From an uncultured Rubripirellula sp. (GTDB lineage Bacteria > Planctomycetota > Planctomycetia > Pirellulales > Pirellulaceae), in the NCBI GenBank assembly GCA_938075415.1, contig CALJHC010000019.1:96596-160595 (forward strand): a DNA stretch of 64,000 bases, given 5' to 3'. The first letter of the stretch is position 1, and each line of letters begins with the position of its first letter. Under the pieces are notes generated by a model. The model did no database searches, was not told the DNA's origin, and saw nothing but the letters and a program-made list of their open reading frames with translations. This document shows positions 46,585-55,697 of this stretch, in pieces. Made by a program: the position numbers and the translations under genes.

Positions 46585-48162
46585 TCACCGATGACGTCCC
46601 CAAAGCGTTCCCGTGACCACCAAGAGAAAAACCACAAGCCACAAGCCGATGCAAACCGGACCGAGTGGCACGCGTTCAAGAACCAACAAAGGCAAGGCGA
46701 TCGTGATCATTCCGCCACCCACGAAGGGTGAAGAGAGTGGTGCCGCCAATGCGTATTCCTCTGCTGCCGACGATTTCAACTCTGGGTCAACTAACCTTAG
46801 CAGCACAAACCCGGTCGCCGTGGTTCCCGTTGACATCCCATAATTAATCAGACCAAGTTCAAACCAATGCTCTTTCGGTAGCATCCATCTGGAAAGTACT
46901 ACCAAGCAAAAACCTGTCCAAATAAAACCGGCGACCAACAGGATTAGCAGCGGGGCCAAAAAGACCTGCACTGTTTCCAAGCTCAACGTCGTGATTGCGG
47001 CAAAGACGAGAACGTCCATGGCGATCCCGGTCACTCGATGCACTGATTCCGACGATACATTCGTTTCCGAACCGAAAAGCACCAGCATTCGACTAACGAG
47101 CAAACCACCGAAAAGCGTGAAGATAAAAAGAGGAAAACTGCCCACCACCGCTACCAAACTCACACGCTTTTTCAATTCAGCTTGACCATCTTGTTCGGCG
47201 TCACTGCTCAGATCATCAGACGCACCCTCTTGATTCAACAAATCAATCGCATCGCCCGACAACCTCAACATCTCCCCGTTGGATTGATTAACGGGTTCAG
47301 CCAATCGACCTTCCACCGACTCGGTGATTCCCGTCGCAGCACGATGCAAACCAACACCGACCAAGCAAGAGGCAAGAACGAGCGAGATTGCCAATAACGA
47401 TACCTTCGAGCAAAAAACTCTGATCGAATCAAACAAGCCCGAACGCTTGCTCGCTTCACCCTCAGCTTCGCTTGACGATTGACGTTGCTGTGACTTAGTA
47501 CGATCCAGCGAAGACATTGAGGACGAACGTGGTGGTGTCCGCAGCCATTTCTTTCTCGCGCCGAGATTGACCCAGAGCATCCCTGAAACGAGACCGTAAA
47601 CTAAACCACATGTCGCGATAAAAACACCAAGATCACGACCACCATCGAGCTGAATGGACGGATGCTTAAAAACCTGGCCCATCGCAGCGGCAGTTCCGTG
47701 ACCACCAGCGAAACCCGTTTCGATCAACATCCCAAACGAGTTTGGCACAACAAAGAAGGGTTGAATCACTAACCAGGTCACTGTCAGCCCCACCATGGTT
47801 TGTCCAAGCACGATCACCCAGACCATCAGCCCTTCTCGGGCAACGCGAGCGAACCTGCCTCGTGATTTGCGTTCTGAGTTCGGAACCAGCAACATGCCCG
47901 CAAAGACAAAAGCAATCAACCAACCGGGCCAACGACTTAGCACTTCGGACGCTTGATAAATCCAATCGGATCCATCAAACCATTCCGCTTCGATTCGGCA
48001 AGCCAAACGAATGATTGCAAAACCGATGCCCCCAGCAATCACCGATGCCGGAATAAACAGCCGCTTGAACGTCTGAAACCTGTTTCGAATCACACCGCCC
48101 AGAAACATCAAAACCAGCGTCACCCACAACGCCAGGCACCAAACCAGAACGGAATTCATCAT
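46585..48162 (-). CDS. gltS: Sodium/glutamate symporter (GltS family)
   Basis: 525 residues, longer than the roughly 400 of E. coli GltS, because of a polar insertion in the middle (residues about 210-245, Ser/Arg/Gln-rich, and about 285-320). About eleven hydrophobic segments are visible. The family hallmark sequences are GFAGGHGTAAAMGQVF in the first repeat and MSTGTTATGFVLLRLVDPE in the second; both are the reentrant-loop motifs of the GltS/ESS family. It should couple sodium influx to uptake of glutamate or a related acidic amino acid. The insertion is unusual and may be a regulatory loop. It is a single gene. Confidence 0.88.
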   Translation of the reverse strand: MMNSVLVWCLALWVTLVLMFLGGVIRNRFQTFKRLFIPASVIAGGIGFAIIRLACRIEAEWFDGSDWIYQASEVLSRWPGWLIAFVFAGMLLVPNSERKSRGRFARVAREGLMVWVIVLGQTMVGLTVTWLVIQPFFVVPNSFGMLIETGFAGGHGTAAAMGQVFKHPSIQLDGGRDLGVFIATCGLVYGLVSGMLWVNLGARKKWLRTPPRSSSMSSLDRTKSQQRQSSSEAEGEASKRSGLFDSIRVFCSKVSLLAISLVLASCLVGVGLHRAATGITESVEGRLAEPVNQSNGEMLRLSGDAIDLLNQEGASDDLSSDAEQDGQAELKKRVSLVAVVGSFPLFIFTLFGGLLVSRMLVLFGSETNVSSESVHRVTGIAMDVLVFAAITTLSLETVQVFLAPLLILLVAGFIWTGFCLVVLSRWMLPKEHWFELGLINYGMSTGTTATGFVLLRLVDPELKSSAAEEYALAAPLSSPFVGGGMITIALPLLVLERVPLGPVCIGLWLVVFLLVVTGTLWGRHR

Positions 48163-48341
48163 TATTCTCGCTCGGGTCCGAAACCAAAAGAATAGAGAAA
48201 GAGGGGCAATGGATTTGTAGAGTTAAACCATTCACTAACGATCAAATTTCCAAACAGGCTGCATCAAGACAAAGTTGCTTTGAGGTCGACAATGCCCAGA
48301 GACCACACCACCAAGCCGAACATGTACCCGGGACGGTCCAG

Positions 48342-49919
48342 TCATTTCCCCTTCGACTTCGCAATACGATTCAAAGTGTAATAGGCTTCCGGATGCAACA
48401 ACGCCCTACCATCCCGATCCCGAACACCGGACGCATCCAATTCGTGAACAAAGAGCGGTCGCAGACCATCGATCACGATGCGAACTCGCATTCCATCATC
48501 AGAAACAATGGCTTGCTTTACCACAAGTGGCTTCATCTGCACCTCATCACTCCCGTAACTCGAGTGATACAGGTAGGTGTAACTCTTCATTTGATAGGCA
48601 TCTGGCCGTGCTGCAGACTGAGGATCAACGGGTCGGGTGAAGCGAAGTTCAAATCCATCCTCTAACGATCGCATCTCTTTGATTTCAAAAGGCGTCTGGC
48701 CCGTCCAAACCAATCGTTGCAATCCGTAACTCGCGGTCCCAAGACTACTCCAACCACGATTACTCAGACCGGCAAACATGCTGCCGTCTTTTCCCTGAAT
48801 CAACCGCAGGACCGCCGAAGCAAATCCGAGCCGAAACGGAAAACAGGCACCTTGGTATTGCCCATCGACTTTTTCAAGAAACACCCGATTCAATCCAGCT
48901 TGGGTAAATTCGCCCACGAAAAATTGCCCTGAGAACGGACCAAATTGACCACCGCTGTCATCCAAAACAATATCTGTGGCCGATTGGCCAACCTTTTTGT
49001 AGGGAAACCAGATTGCTGGTGGACACAACTCCGGAAATCTCTTGATGGCGTCCGGCAGCAGTAAACCATCGGGTATTTCCTTGATGTCACAAACCCTCGC
49101 ACCTGGCAAATTCATCGATGCGAGTGATTCGGCGTGGTGATAAAACGCGCCTTCTCGGAGATGATGCAGCGAATTGGTTGCAACCCAGTTACCTTGCTGG
49201 TCGGTGTAAAAGGCGTCGCCCGCGCCATTCACGCCGATACCCGAAGGTGAACGCATGCCCGCGCAAGCGGGAATCCAATCACCATCAGGAGTCAATTTCA
49301 TCCCCCAACCTCGCCACTTCCCCTGGCGATATCCAAAAGCTGCGTCGGCGAGGGTACGTTGCCTCTGATCCCCATTGAGCCCCATTCCGAGATTCAAGGT
49401 CACCCACAGATTCCCGTCACCATCTCGTTCAGGACCAAACGCATACTCGTGGTAATTACCGGTGACTCCCCAACCTTTCGCCGCCGTCAAGTATTCATCG
49501 GCGACTCCATCTCCATCCACATCACGCAACCGCGTCAATTCACTACGTTGAGCCGTATAAAGATCACCTTTGTGTAGCAGCAGACCGAGTGGTTCGTGAA
49601 GCGCCGATGCGAAACGATGATAAGTAAGTTCCTCAACAGGATCGTCATAGACGCCATCCAAAAACCAAACTTCACCCTTTCGAATGGTGACTGCCAACCG
49701 CGAGTCAGGCAAGAACTCCATCCCACTAATTTCTAATGGCAATCCATCCGGCGAGGGCTTCCAATGCTTGGAACGCGAACCGGTGGGGGACTGAGATGCA
49801 GTGAGGGTTACGATTGAATAATAATCGGATTCCGTTGGCGTCTCCTGCGCAAAACCCGCCCGGGCACCAACCAATAACATCCAAGGAATCAACCAAAACT
49901 GTGCTATTTTTTTCACCAT
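48342..49919 (-). CDS. Exported sorbosone-dehydrogenase-like beta-propeller protein
   Basis: 525 residues, signal peptide about 1-24. Propeller motifs common to planctomycete PQQ-like and membrane-bound dehydrogenase domain proteins are seen: ISGMEFLPDSRLAVTIRKG, LLLHKGDLYTAQRSELTRL, RDVDGDGVADEY, YHEYAFGPERDGDGNLW and SPSGIGVNGAGDAFYTDQQG. The fold resembles soluble glucose/sorbosone dehydrogenases, but a true PQQ site was not verified. The ATG at 49919 overlaps the stop of the cytochrome-like gene by seven bases, so the pair is coupled: the propeller probably oxidises a sugar or glycan end and passes electrons to the haems (inference). Confidence 0.85.
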   Translation of the reverse strand: MVKKIAQFWLIPWMLLVGARAGFAQETPTESDYYSIVTLTASQSPTGSRSKHWKPSPDGLPLEISGMEFLPDSRLAVTIRKGEVWFLDGVYDDPVEELTYHRFASALHEPLGLLLHKGDLYTAQRSELTRLRDVDGDGVADEYLTAAKGWGVTGNYHEYAFGPERDGDGNLWVTLNLGMGLNGDQRQRTLADAAFGYRQGKWRGWGMKLTPDGDWIPACAGMRSPSGIGVNGAGDAFYTDQQGNWVATNSLHHLREGAFYHHAESLASMNLPGARVCDIKEIPDGLLLPDAIKRFPELCPPAIWFPYKKVGQSATDIVLDDSGGQFGPFSGQFFVGEFTQAGLNRVFLEKVDGQYQGACFPFRLGFASAVLRLIQGKDGSMFAGLSNRGWSSLGTASYGLQRLVWTGQTPFEIKEMRSLEDGFELRFTRPVDPQSAARPDAYQMKSYTYLYHSSYGSDEVQMKPLVVKQAIVSDDGMRVRIVIDGLRPLFVHELDASGVRDRDGRALLHPEAYYTLNRIAKSKGK

Positions 49920-52705
49920 TGGTACACCACCTTCAAGATTCGTTCCGCATGCCCATTCAGCTCAACTTGCCAAACTGCGTCGTCTGTTTCTGTGGCGGGA
50001 ATCAGCCGCCACAGATCCGATTGCCGCCCCTGATTGATTTCCGAGACGGAAACAACCAGACCACGCTGATCAATCACCTGCTTTGGTGATTGTCTCCGCA
50101 GTTCGGCACCTCGATGCAACGTCACAATCAAGTGATCGGTCTTTCGCGTCGGAGTTTCCGGGGCCGACACCTCGCCCACCGAGTTCACCAAACCCGCGTC
50201 CTCAACAATTCGGAGGGTCCGCTGCAATGCCCGTCCTTCACCCTCGGGAATCTCCCTTGGTTCAATTCGATCTTCAATTCTCCAACTGCCGATTTGGTAA
50301 AGAAAAACGGGAACACCCTCAGAGCCGACGCGATAACCTTGGAAGTTGACCTTCGCGGCATCCTTGACAACGCTCCCTTCGCCTCGCGTCACCGCCAACA
50401 AATCGCCAGCGGGAAGCTGAATTCGATGCTCCCCCAACGGCTCGGTAAGTGGCACGAATCGCTCAAACCATGTCCCTCTCGCATCCAAATACTTTCCAGT
50501 CCAACTCTCTTCGAGGTGAACTCGTTCGCTATCGAAAGCAAAATGAATCCCCTGAGGAAAGCCGACGGCAATGGCGTGCGTTCCAACGTTACGCATGAAG
50601 GTTCGGACAACGAGCGGTTTATCAGAAGGCACAAGCTCGAAGTCCCGCCTCATGACCTCCTGAATTTTATCCGGCAACGGATCCGTCTTTTTCAGGTACT
50701 GCCACATCGCAGCAATCTGCAACTGGACATTCCCTTCCAATAAATCAGGACGATTACTTTTTCCATCAGGAAAAAAAGTGGGCATCCGAGTACGTGTTTT
50801 CAAGTCACCCGGACTCTTGATGAAATCAAGAAACCACTGCGGACGGACACGTCCCTCAATCGCGTGTAAATCGACACCCACCGCACCGGGCAAATTCTCC
50901 TCACGAAACAGGTGGCATTCGACACAGCCGGTGTTCACCAACTCGCGACCAACCGCCTCAAGATTCAAACCGTCAAGATTCAAACCATCGGTAACATCAG
51001 AAGCGAAAAACACCGCTTCGGATTCTTTTGAACCAGCACCATCAATCACCGGAAGATGTCTCACCAGTTGATCCACCACGCTCGCATGATACGAGGGCAT
51101 TCTTATCGTCATGAACGGGCGATGTCTCTTTGTCTTTGCCTCAAATACGCCCGCGAGTGCCTTGGAAGTCAACTTGGCACCGACCCCCGTCAAAGACGGC
51201 GGCAACCTACCCTCATCACCAAGATCAACCTTCGAGGTCGTCTCAAAATACGGCTTCTGATCACGCCCAATCCCTCCAAGAACCAGAGCACTCTCATTGT
51301 GTAAACGCTCGTGACAACCCAAACAATTCAGTTGCATCATACGTCGCTCGGCAGCCCAAGAGGCAACCTCACCTGCCCCCTCACCACCACCCTGTAACGA
51401 TTCCAGTGCGCTGATAATCGCTCGAAGTTGATCCGAGTCAAGTTGATACTTTGGCATCGATGTCGACGGATTCTCCAGACAACTTGATGCGCTATTCAAC
51501 TTAAGCTCTACCAGTTTTCTTGCCTCCAACGTGGGCACTTCATTTTGCATTTGATGACAGTTAGCACAACCAAATTTCTGTATCGATTGCAGGGCGAACG
51601 AGTCCCCTCTCTGAGAAATTGCCCCAACTCGTACGCCACCGACTCGTGTGTCATCAACCGGCAACTCGGATATCGAATCTTCGGATCTCAGTAGATAGGC
51701 CGACAAGTCGGCAGCTTCCGAGGGACTTAATCGAAGTGACGGCATTCGGCCACTGGGTCTCACCAAATGGGGGTTTAGCAGGAAGAGTGTCAACGCTTGC
51801 TTTGAATATTTACCAACCAGTTGATTCTCTGCGGTCGCTTGAAAATGTGGCAACGTCGGCACGGATCGCAATAATCTCGCCAAGCCCATCTCTTCAATCT
51901 CTTCGGGATCCAATTGCTCCAACAGTTGGTCCATGCCCGAAGGAACGCGGGTGCCGGGTTCATAAGTTGGATCAGCCGAGTGACAAGCCACGCATCCAAT
52001 CGTGTGGTAAAGCACTTTCCCATGATCCGCGTTTCCCTTGTCCCAAAATTGGTGCAACACCGGTGAGATGCCATTGGCTTTGGGCAGCTGAAGCGGTCGC
52101 ACTTGACCCTCTAACCAATCGGCAATGGAAGTTACCACCCGTTCACGATCCGAGGGCTCTAACCCATGAAGCAGATCGGGCATCGTACTCCCGGGACTTA
52201 CCTGGTGCGGTTGCCCTAGAAAATCACGAACCCAATCAGGTTGCAAACGATGCCCCGCATCCGAGAGATCAGGTCCGGACTTGGGCTGCAACGGTTGCTC
52301 AGCACTTGCGTGGCAAGCAACACAACTCAGTTCGGAGATCAGCAACGATCCCGCAACGGCAGCGGGCAAGTCCTCGTGTCTCCCAAACCGCTCAAATGCG
52401 GTAACGAAAGGCGCGAGCGAATCTGGCTCGCCTGAGCCACCTGGCGACGTCTGGACCAGCCTTTCCCCGATCACCCTCTCAGCATCAGGAACCCCATCAT
52501 CAGCAACCCCAGCATCAGGAACCCCATCATCAGCAACCCCATCATCAGCAACCCCGTCATCAGCAATCTGCGCAGCTCCGTTTTGCCCAAGCAACGCGTT
52601 GGAAATCCCGTTATTTCTGGCCACCGGTGCAGCGATCAACACCACGCACAACAAGAACGGCGAACGGATCAATCGAACGAAGTGCAATTCAATCATGGCC
52701 ATCAT
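49913..52705 (-). CDS. Exported pentahaem c-type cytochrome-like protein
   Basis: 930 residues from the ATG at 52705, which has TGAGG about eight bases upstream; the longer frame from TTG at 52777 adds an unlikely 24 residues. A hydrophobic leader lies at about 10-26. Five C-x-x-C-H haem sites occur: CVACH (SELSCVACHAS), CVACH (IGCVACHSADP), CANCH (FGCANCHQM), CLGCH (LNCLGCHERL) and CVECH (TGCVECHLF), spread from about 125 to 625. The C-terminal 250 residues lack haem sites and look like a beta domain. An Asp/Gly/Val repeat (ADDGV and PDDGV units from a 15-base repeat) lies near residues 50-75. It is coupled to the propeller gene and should carry electrons. Confidence 0.9.
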   Translation of the reverse strand: MMAMIELHFVRLIRSPFLLCVVLIAAPVARNNGISNALLGQNGAAQIADDGVADDGVADDGVPDAGVADDGVPDAERVIGERLVQTSPGGSGEPDSLAPFVTAFERFGRHEDLPAAVAGSLLISELSCVACHASAEQPLQPKSGPDLSDAGHRLQPDWVRDFLGQPHQVSPGSTMPDLLHGLEPSDRERVVTSIADWLEGQVRPLQLPKANGISPVLHQFWDKGNADHGKVLYHTIGCVACHSADPTYEPGTRVPSGMDQLLEQLDPEEIEEMGLARLLRSVPTLPHFQATAENQLVGKYSKQALTLFLLNPHLVRPSGRMPSLRLSPSEAADLSAYLLRSEDSISELPVDDTRVGGVRVGAISQRGDSFALQSIQKFGCANCHQMQNEVPTLEARKLVELKLNSASSCLENPSTSMPKYQLDSDQLRAIISALESLQGGGEGAGEVASWAAERRMMQLNCLGCHERLHNESALVLGGIGRDQKPYFETTSKVDLGDEGRLPPSLTGVGAKLTSKALAGVFEAKTKRHRPFMTIRMPSYHASVVDQLVRHLPVIDGAGSKESEAVFFASDVTDGLNLDGLNLEAVGRELVNTGCVECHLFREENLPGAVGVDLHAIEGRVRPQWFLDFIKSPGDLKTRTRMPTFFPDGKSNRPDLLEGNVQLQIAAMWQYLKKTDPLPDKIQEVMRRDFELVPSDKPLVVRTFMRNVGTHAIAVGFPQGIHFAFDSERVHLEESWTGKYLDARGTWFERFVPLTEPLGEHRIQLPAGDLLAVTRGEGSVVKDAAKVNFQGYRVGSEGVPVFLYQIGSWRIEDRIEPREIPEGEGRALQRTLRIVEDAGLVNSVGEVSAPETPTRKTDHLIVTLHRGAELRRQSPKQVIDQRGLVVSVSEINQGRQSDLWRLIPATETDDAVWQVELNGHAERILKVVYQW
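52485..52565 (-). repeat. 15-base in-frame coding repeat in the pentahaem gene
   Basis: Several units of CATCATCAGCAACCC (plus strand; the first three bases vary) encode Asp-Asp-Gly-Val-Ala or Pro-type units just after the leader of the cytochrome-like protein. Confidence 0.85.
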
Positions 52706-52908
52706 GGGTGATGCCTCAGCGTCATCAAGTAGATACTCATCACTAGCAAATCCTCTCCGGGAATCTCTTCGCAACACTCTCAGTCAAAACCCGAAAAGGA
52801 TTCCACTCATTCTCAATGGCGGTTTCACCCTCAATGGCGGTTTCACCTCGACGAAAGGAAGGACAATTCCTTGTTGCAATAAAAAGCGAAGCGACATCGA
52901 TCACCGTT

Positions 52909-55026
52909 TCATTTATCTTTCAGCGGCAAGAACTGAACGGCGTCAACAATAACATAACCGTCGGTGCCATCGGTACCGATGACCACGGTCGCCTGCTCAT
53001 CAAATACAAATTCACCGAGAGATTTAAACAGATTGTCTTGATTCGGCAGATTGTCTTGATTCGGTGATTGACGCTGATCCACCAAGACCCTGGTCTGGCC
53101 CTCGCGGTGCTGCACTTCAACCGGAACGTTTGTCGCACGATTTTTGTTGGTGGGGTACGAAAGTCGAACCTCGTAACGTCCGGGCGAGAGATCAGCATGA
53201 AATGTCACAAAGGTATCCCTTGATGGTTGATTTTCGTTGTGCTGGTAGCCGCTATCAACAAAGCCGGCGTTTGCGGAAGAAGTTTTCCATTGCCCGCTGA
53301 ATGCTGCTCGACGGTCATCAATCACCATCCCCCTCATCTTCTTGGATGAGTTTGCATAGACGTCGTCTAACTGCAGAACCTGACGATCAGCAATCAGTCT
53401 GGAACGCAATAGTTCGTAAGGTAACTCCTGAACCGAAACCGACTGATCAATACTCAAGCATGCGGCAGTCGCTGCGGACTGACCCAAAATCATGAAAACA
53501 GGCTCCATCCTAATGGAACCAAAGGCGATATGACTCGATGAGACACAAACGGGAACCAGCAAGTTTTCGCACTGACCGGATCGCGGGATCAGCGATCCAT
53601 AAGAAATCTGGTATGGCCTGGGTGTGCCGACGCCGATGTCACCTTCGTTCTGAACAAACCCATCTTCCTTGATATATCTCTGCACATTATGCGAGTCCAA
53701 CGTGTAGGACCCCATCCCGACTGACTGTGGGGTCTCCTTACGATCCAGACAATCGTGCTCGGTCATCACGTACTGCCCAATCATCCGTCTCGCTTCTCGC
53801 ACGTAAATTTGATGCGGCCAACCGCCGTTATCAGCGAACTCATCCTTTGAAAGCCCCCATGGGGACATCGCCTCGCGAACCTCCTTTGGCACGCCAGGAT
53901 CATTGGCCATGAAGTACATCAAACCCTTCTGATACTGCTCGTGTTCCGCAATGATCTCACGTCGTCGCTCGTACGTTGCTTCAGGATAATCGTAATTCAT
54001 TCCGATGTAATCGGTGCTAAATGGCCCGTGATTGTTGGTGTCGGTTTTGTGATTAGGTAATGGGTCAAATTTTCGAAACAACTCTCGCCAACCCGCTTCA
54101 AGCACTCTTCTCATCAGTTCATAACGCTTGGGGTCATAATCATCGGGCATCTCAAATGCGATACGATTCTCCGGTACATTCGTCAAACACATTCGAAAGC
54201 AATAAGCTTGCAATCGTTGATCACCGTCACCTTTTTCACCCGGCGGATCGCTGCTAATTAATGGCAACACACCGCTAGCGGGTTGACCTGCAACCACGTA
54301 CGGATCAATGGCATCTTTGAACCAATGTGAATGATGTAAAACGCCGACCTGGATACCATTCCAGGTTTCTCCGTAAACATCGTTCGCCTCCCGACCCACG
54401 TGGTAATCAACACCAGCCACCGCCATCAGGTCACCTTCGTAAGTGGAATCGATGAACATCTCACCACGAAAGCTCTCTCCATTGGTCATCCTGACTTCAG
54501 TAAGCCGACCCTTCTCCATGGTGACACCGATCTTCGGATCACGTTCCAAAAAACGACCACGCTTCACGGGAATCGAGTACTCCTCAATCCAATCCTCAAA
54601 AACTTTTTCGGCGACATGCGGTTCAAAAACCCACATCGCAGCACTGTCGCCAAACTGGCTCGGCGGGCTCTGGTTGCGATTACCAAAGCTCTCTTGATTC
54701 TCCCATCGCCAAGCACTCTGTTGCTGATAGTGCTCCCACACCCGTTGATAGAATTCCCCACTCACTCCACCGATCGCTGTTTTTTTACCCGAGTCCGTCC
54801 AACCAAGTCCCCCGGAGGACAGACCACCCAAATGCTTATCAGGACAGACGATCACCACCGTCTTTCCCATTCGTTTAACTTGCACCGCGCTGGCAACCGC
54901 GGCGCTCGTTCCACCATAAATCACGACGTCATAATGCGATTCCTCAGCAGCACTGCTATGACCAATCGTCCCAATCATCACCCAAACCGAAAATGCAAAA
55001 TAAAGACGCTTGGTCTGCTGACTCAT
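52909..55026 (-). CDS. Exported FAD-dependent oxidoreductase with golvesin-like C-terminus
   Basis: 705 residues from the ATG at 55026; a longer frame from 55095 is possible but gives a cytoplasm-like N-terminus before the signal peptide (about 8-27). The Rossmann entry is VVIYGGTSAAVASAVQVKRM, a variant of GxGxxG as found in the FAD-binding PF12831 group, followed by GLSSGGLGWTDSG. Other family sites: FIDSTYEGDLMAVAG, and near the C-terminus of the domain SHIAFGSIRMEPVFMILGQS. The final 130 residues (RGMVIDDRRAAFSG onward) form a golvesin/xanthan-lyase-type CBD-like beta domain. A six-residue NQDNLP duplication is encoded by an 18-base repeat near residue 655. It probably oxidises polysaccharide-derived sugars outside the cytoplasm. 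Confidence 0.9.
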   Translation of the reverse strand: MSQQTKRLYFAFSVWVMIGTIGHSSAAEESHYDVVIYGGTSAAVASAVQVKRMGKTVVIVCPDKHLGGLSSGGLGWTDSGKKTAIGGVSGEFYQRVWEHYQQQSAWRWENQESFGNRNQSPPSQFGDSAAMWVFEPHVAEKVFEDWIEEYSIPVKRGRFLERDPKIGVTMEKGRLTEVRMTNGESFRGEMFIDSTYEGDLMAVAGVDYHVGREANDVYGETWNGIQVGVLHHSHWFKDAIDPYVVAGQPASGVLPLISSDPPGEKGDGDQRLQAYCFRMCLTNVPENRIAFEMPDDYDPKRYELMRRVLEAGWRELFRKFDPLPNHKTDTNNHGPFSTDYIGMNYDYPEATYERRREIIAEHEQYQKGLMYFMANDPGVPKEVREAMSPWGLSKDEFADNGGWPHQIYVREARRMIGQYVMTEHDCLDRKETPQSVGMGSYTLDSHNVQRYIKEDGFVQNEGDIGVGTPRPYQISYGSLIPRSGQCENLLVPVCVSSSHIAFGSIRMEPVFMILGQSAATAACLSIDQSVSVQELPYELLRSRLIADRQVLQLDDVYANSSKKMRGMVIDDRRAAFSGQWKTSSANAGFVDSGYQHNENQPSRDTFVTFHADLSPGRYEVRLSYPTNKNRATNVPVEVQHREGQTRVLVDQRQSPNQDNLPNQDNLFKSLGEFVFDEQATVVIGTDGTDGYVIVDAVQFLPLKDK

Positions 55027-55697
55027 CAGGTGCTTTCTTATTTCAGTACGTGGAACAAATAAAACAGGAAGATCAAATCGTCGATAACCAACCAAACCCC
55101 CGATGACCCGATAACCAAAGCTCGGTGCATGGCCACCTCGTCGTCAATCGATCAATCAAACAACGACGCAAACACCGAAAGCGCCCGCCTATCGGGTTGC
55201 CCAATCCGTCGCCCCGCCGCTTCAGAGATCTGCCGCTTCAGAGATCTGACGCTTCAGAGATCTGACGCTTCAGAGATCTGACGTTTCAGAGATCTGACGT
55301 TTCAGAGATCTGACGCTATAGAGACCTGACGTTTCAGAAATCGGTCATCGGTCATCCCCAGGACAACCATCCCCAGGGCAACCATCCCGATCTCGAATAA
55401 ATCCAATGAAAACAAAGTCCCTACTTCAGCGACACGATCTAAAACCAACAAGACCCAAAGCAATGGATTGCCCCCCGGCAACAGGGAAGAGAACTTCCTT
55501 TCATTCTACACCAACTGACTTTGACGAAACGCCCATTCATTGAATGCTCAGCGGTGGCTTTTTAGAAAACCATCTCAAGCCGCACCATTTCGGCATCGCA
55601 ATGAAATAAACTAGCAAAAATGACGTTCCCAGCATCGATGCGACTTCGACGACATCGATGCACACCCCATCTTGGCTCTGATCCAAAAGACCTTGCG
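55027..55697. other. Divergent gap containing a long 16-base array
   Basis: About 670 bases between divergent genes; promoters of both should be here but none was clearly recognised. The main feature is the array at 55218-55344, followed by a weaker ACCATCCCCAGGGCA-type doublet. Confidence 0.5.
55218..55344. repeat. 16-base tandem repeat, about 8 copies
   Basis: Unit CGCTTCAGAGATCTGA, eight copies from 55218 in steps of 16, with C/T changes in the third base and two degraded copies at the right end. Contiguous without spacers, so not CRISPR. GAGATCTC-like half palindromes occur in each unit. Confidence 0.92.

Noticed and set aside
50090..50743. Plus-strand frame antisense to the pentahaem gene
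   Set aside because: It lies within a gene whose five haem motifs and coupled neighbour establish the coding strand.
55218..55344. CRISPR-like array
   Set aside because: Copies are contiguous with no unique spacers, and no cas genes are in the window; the same applies to the arrays at 59671 and 16018.
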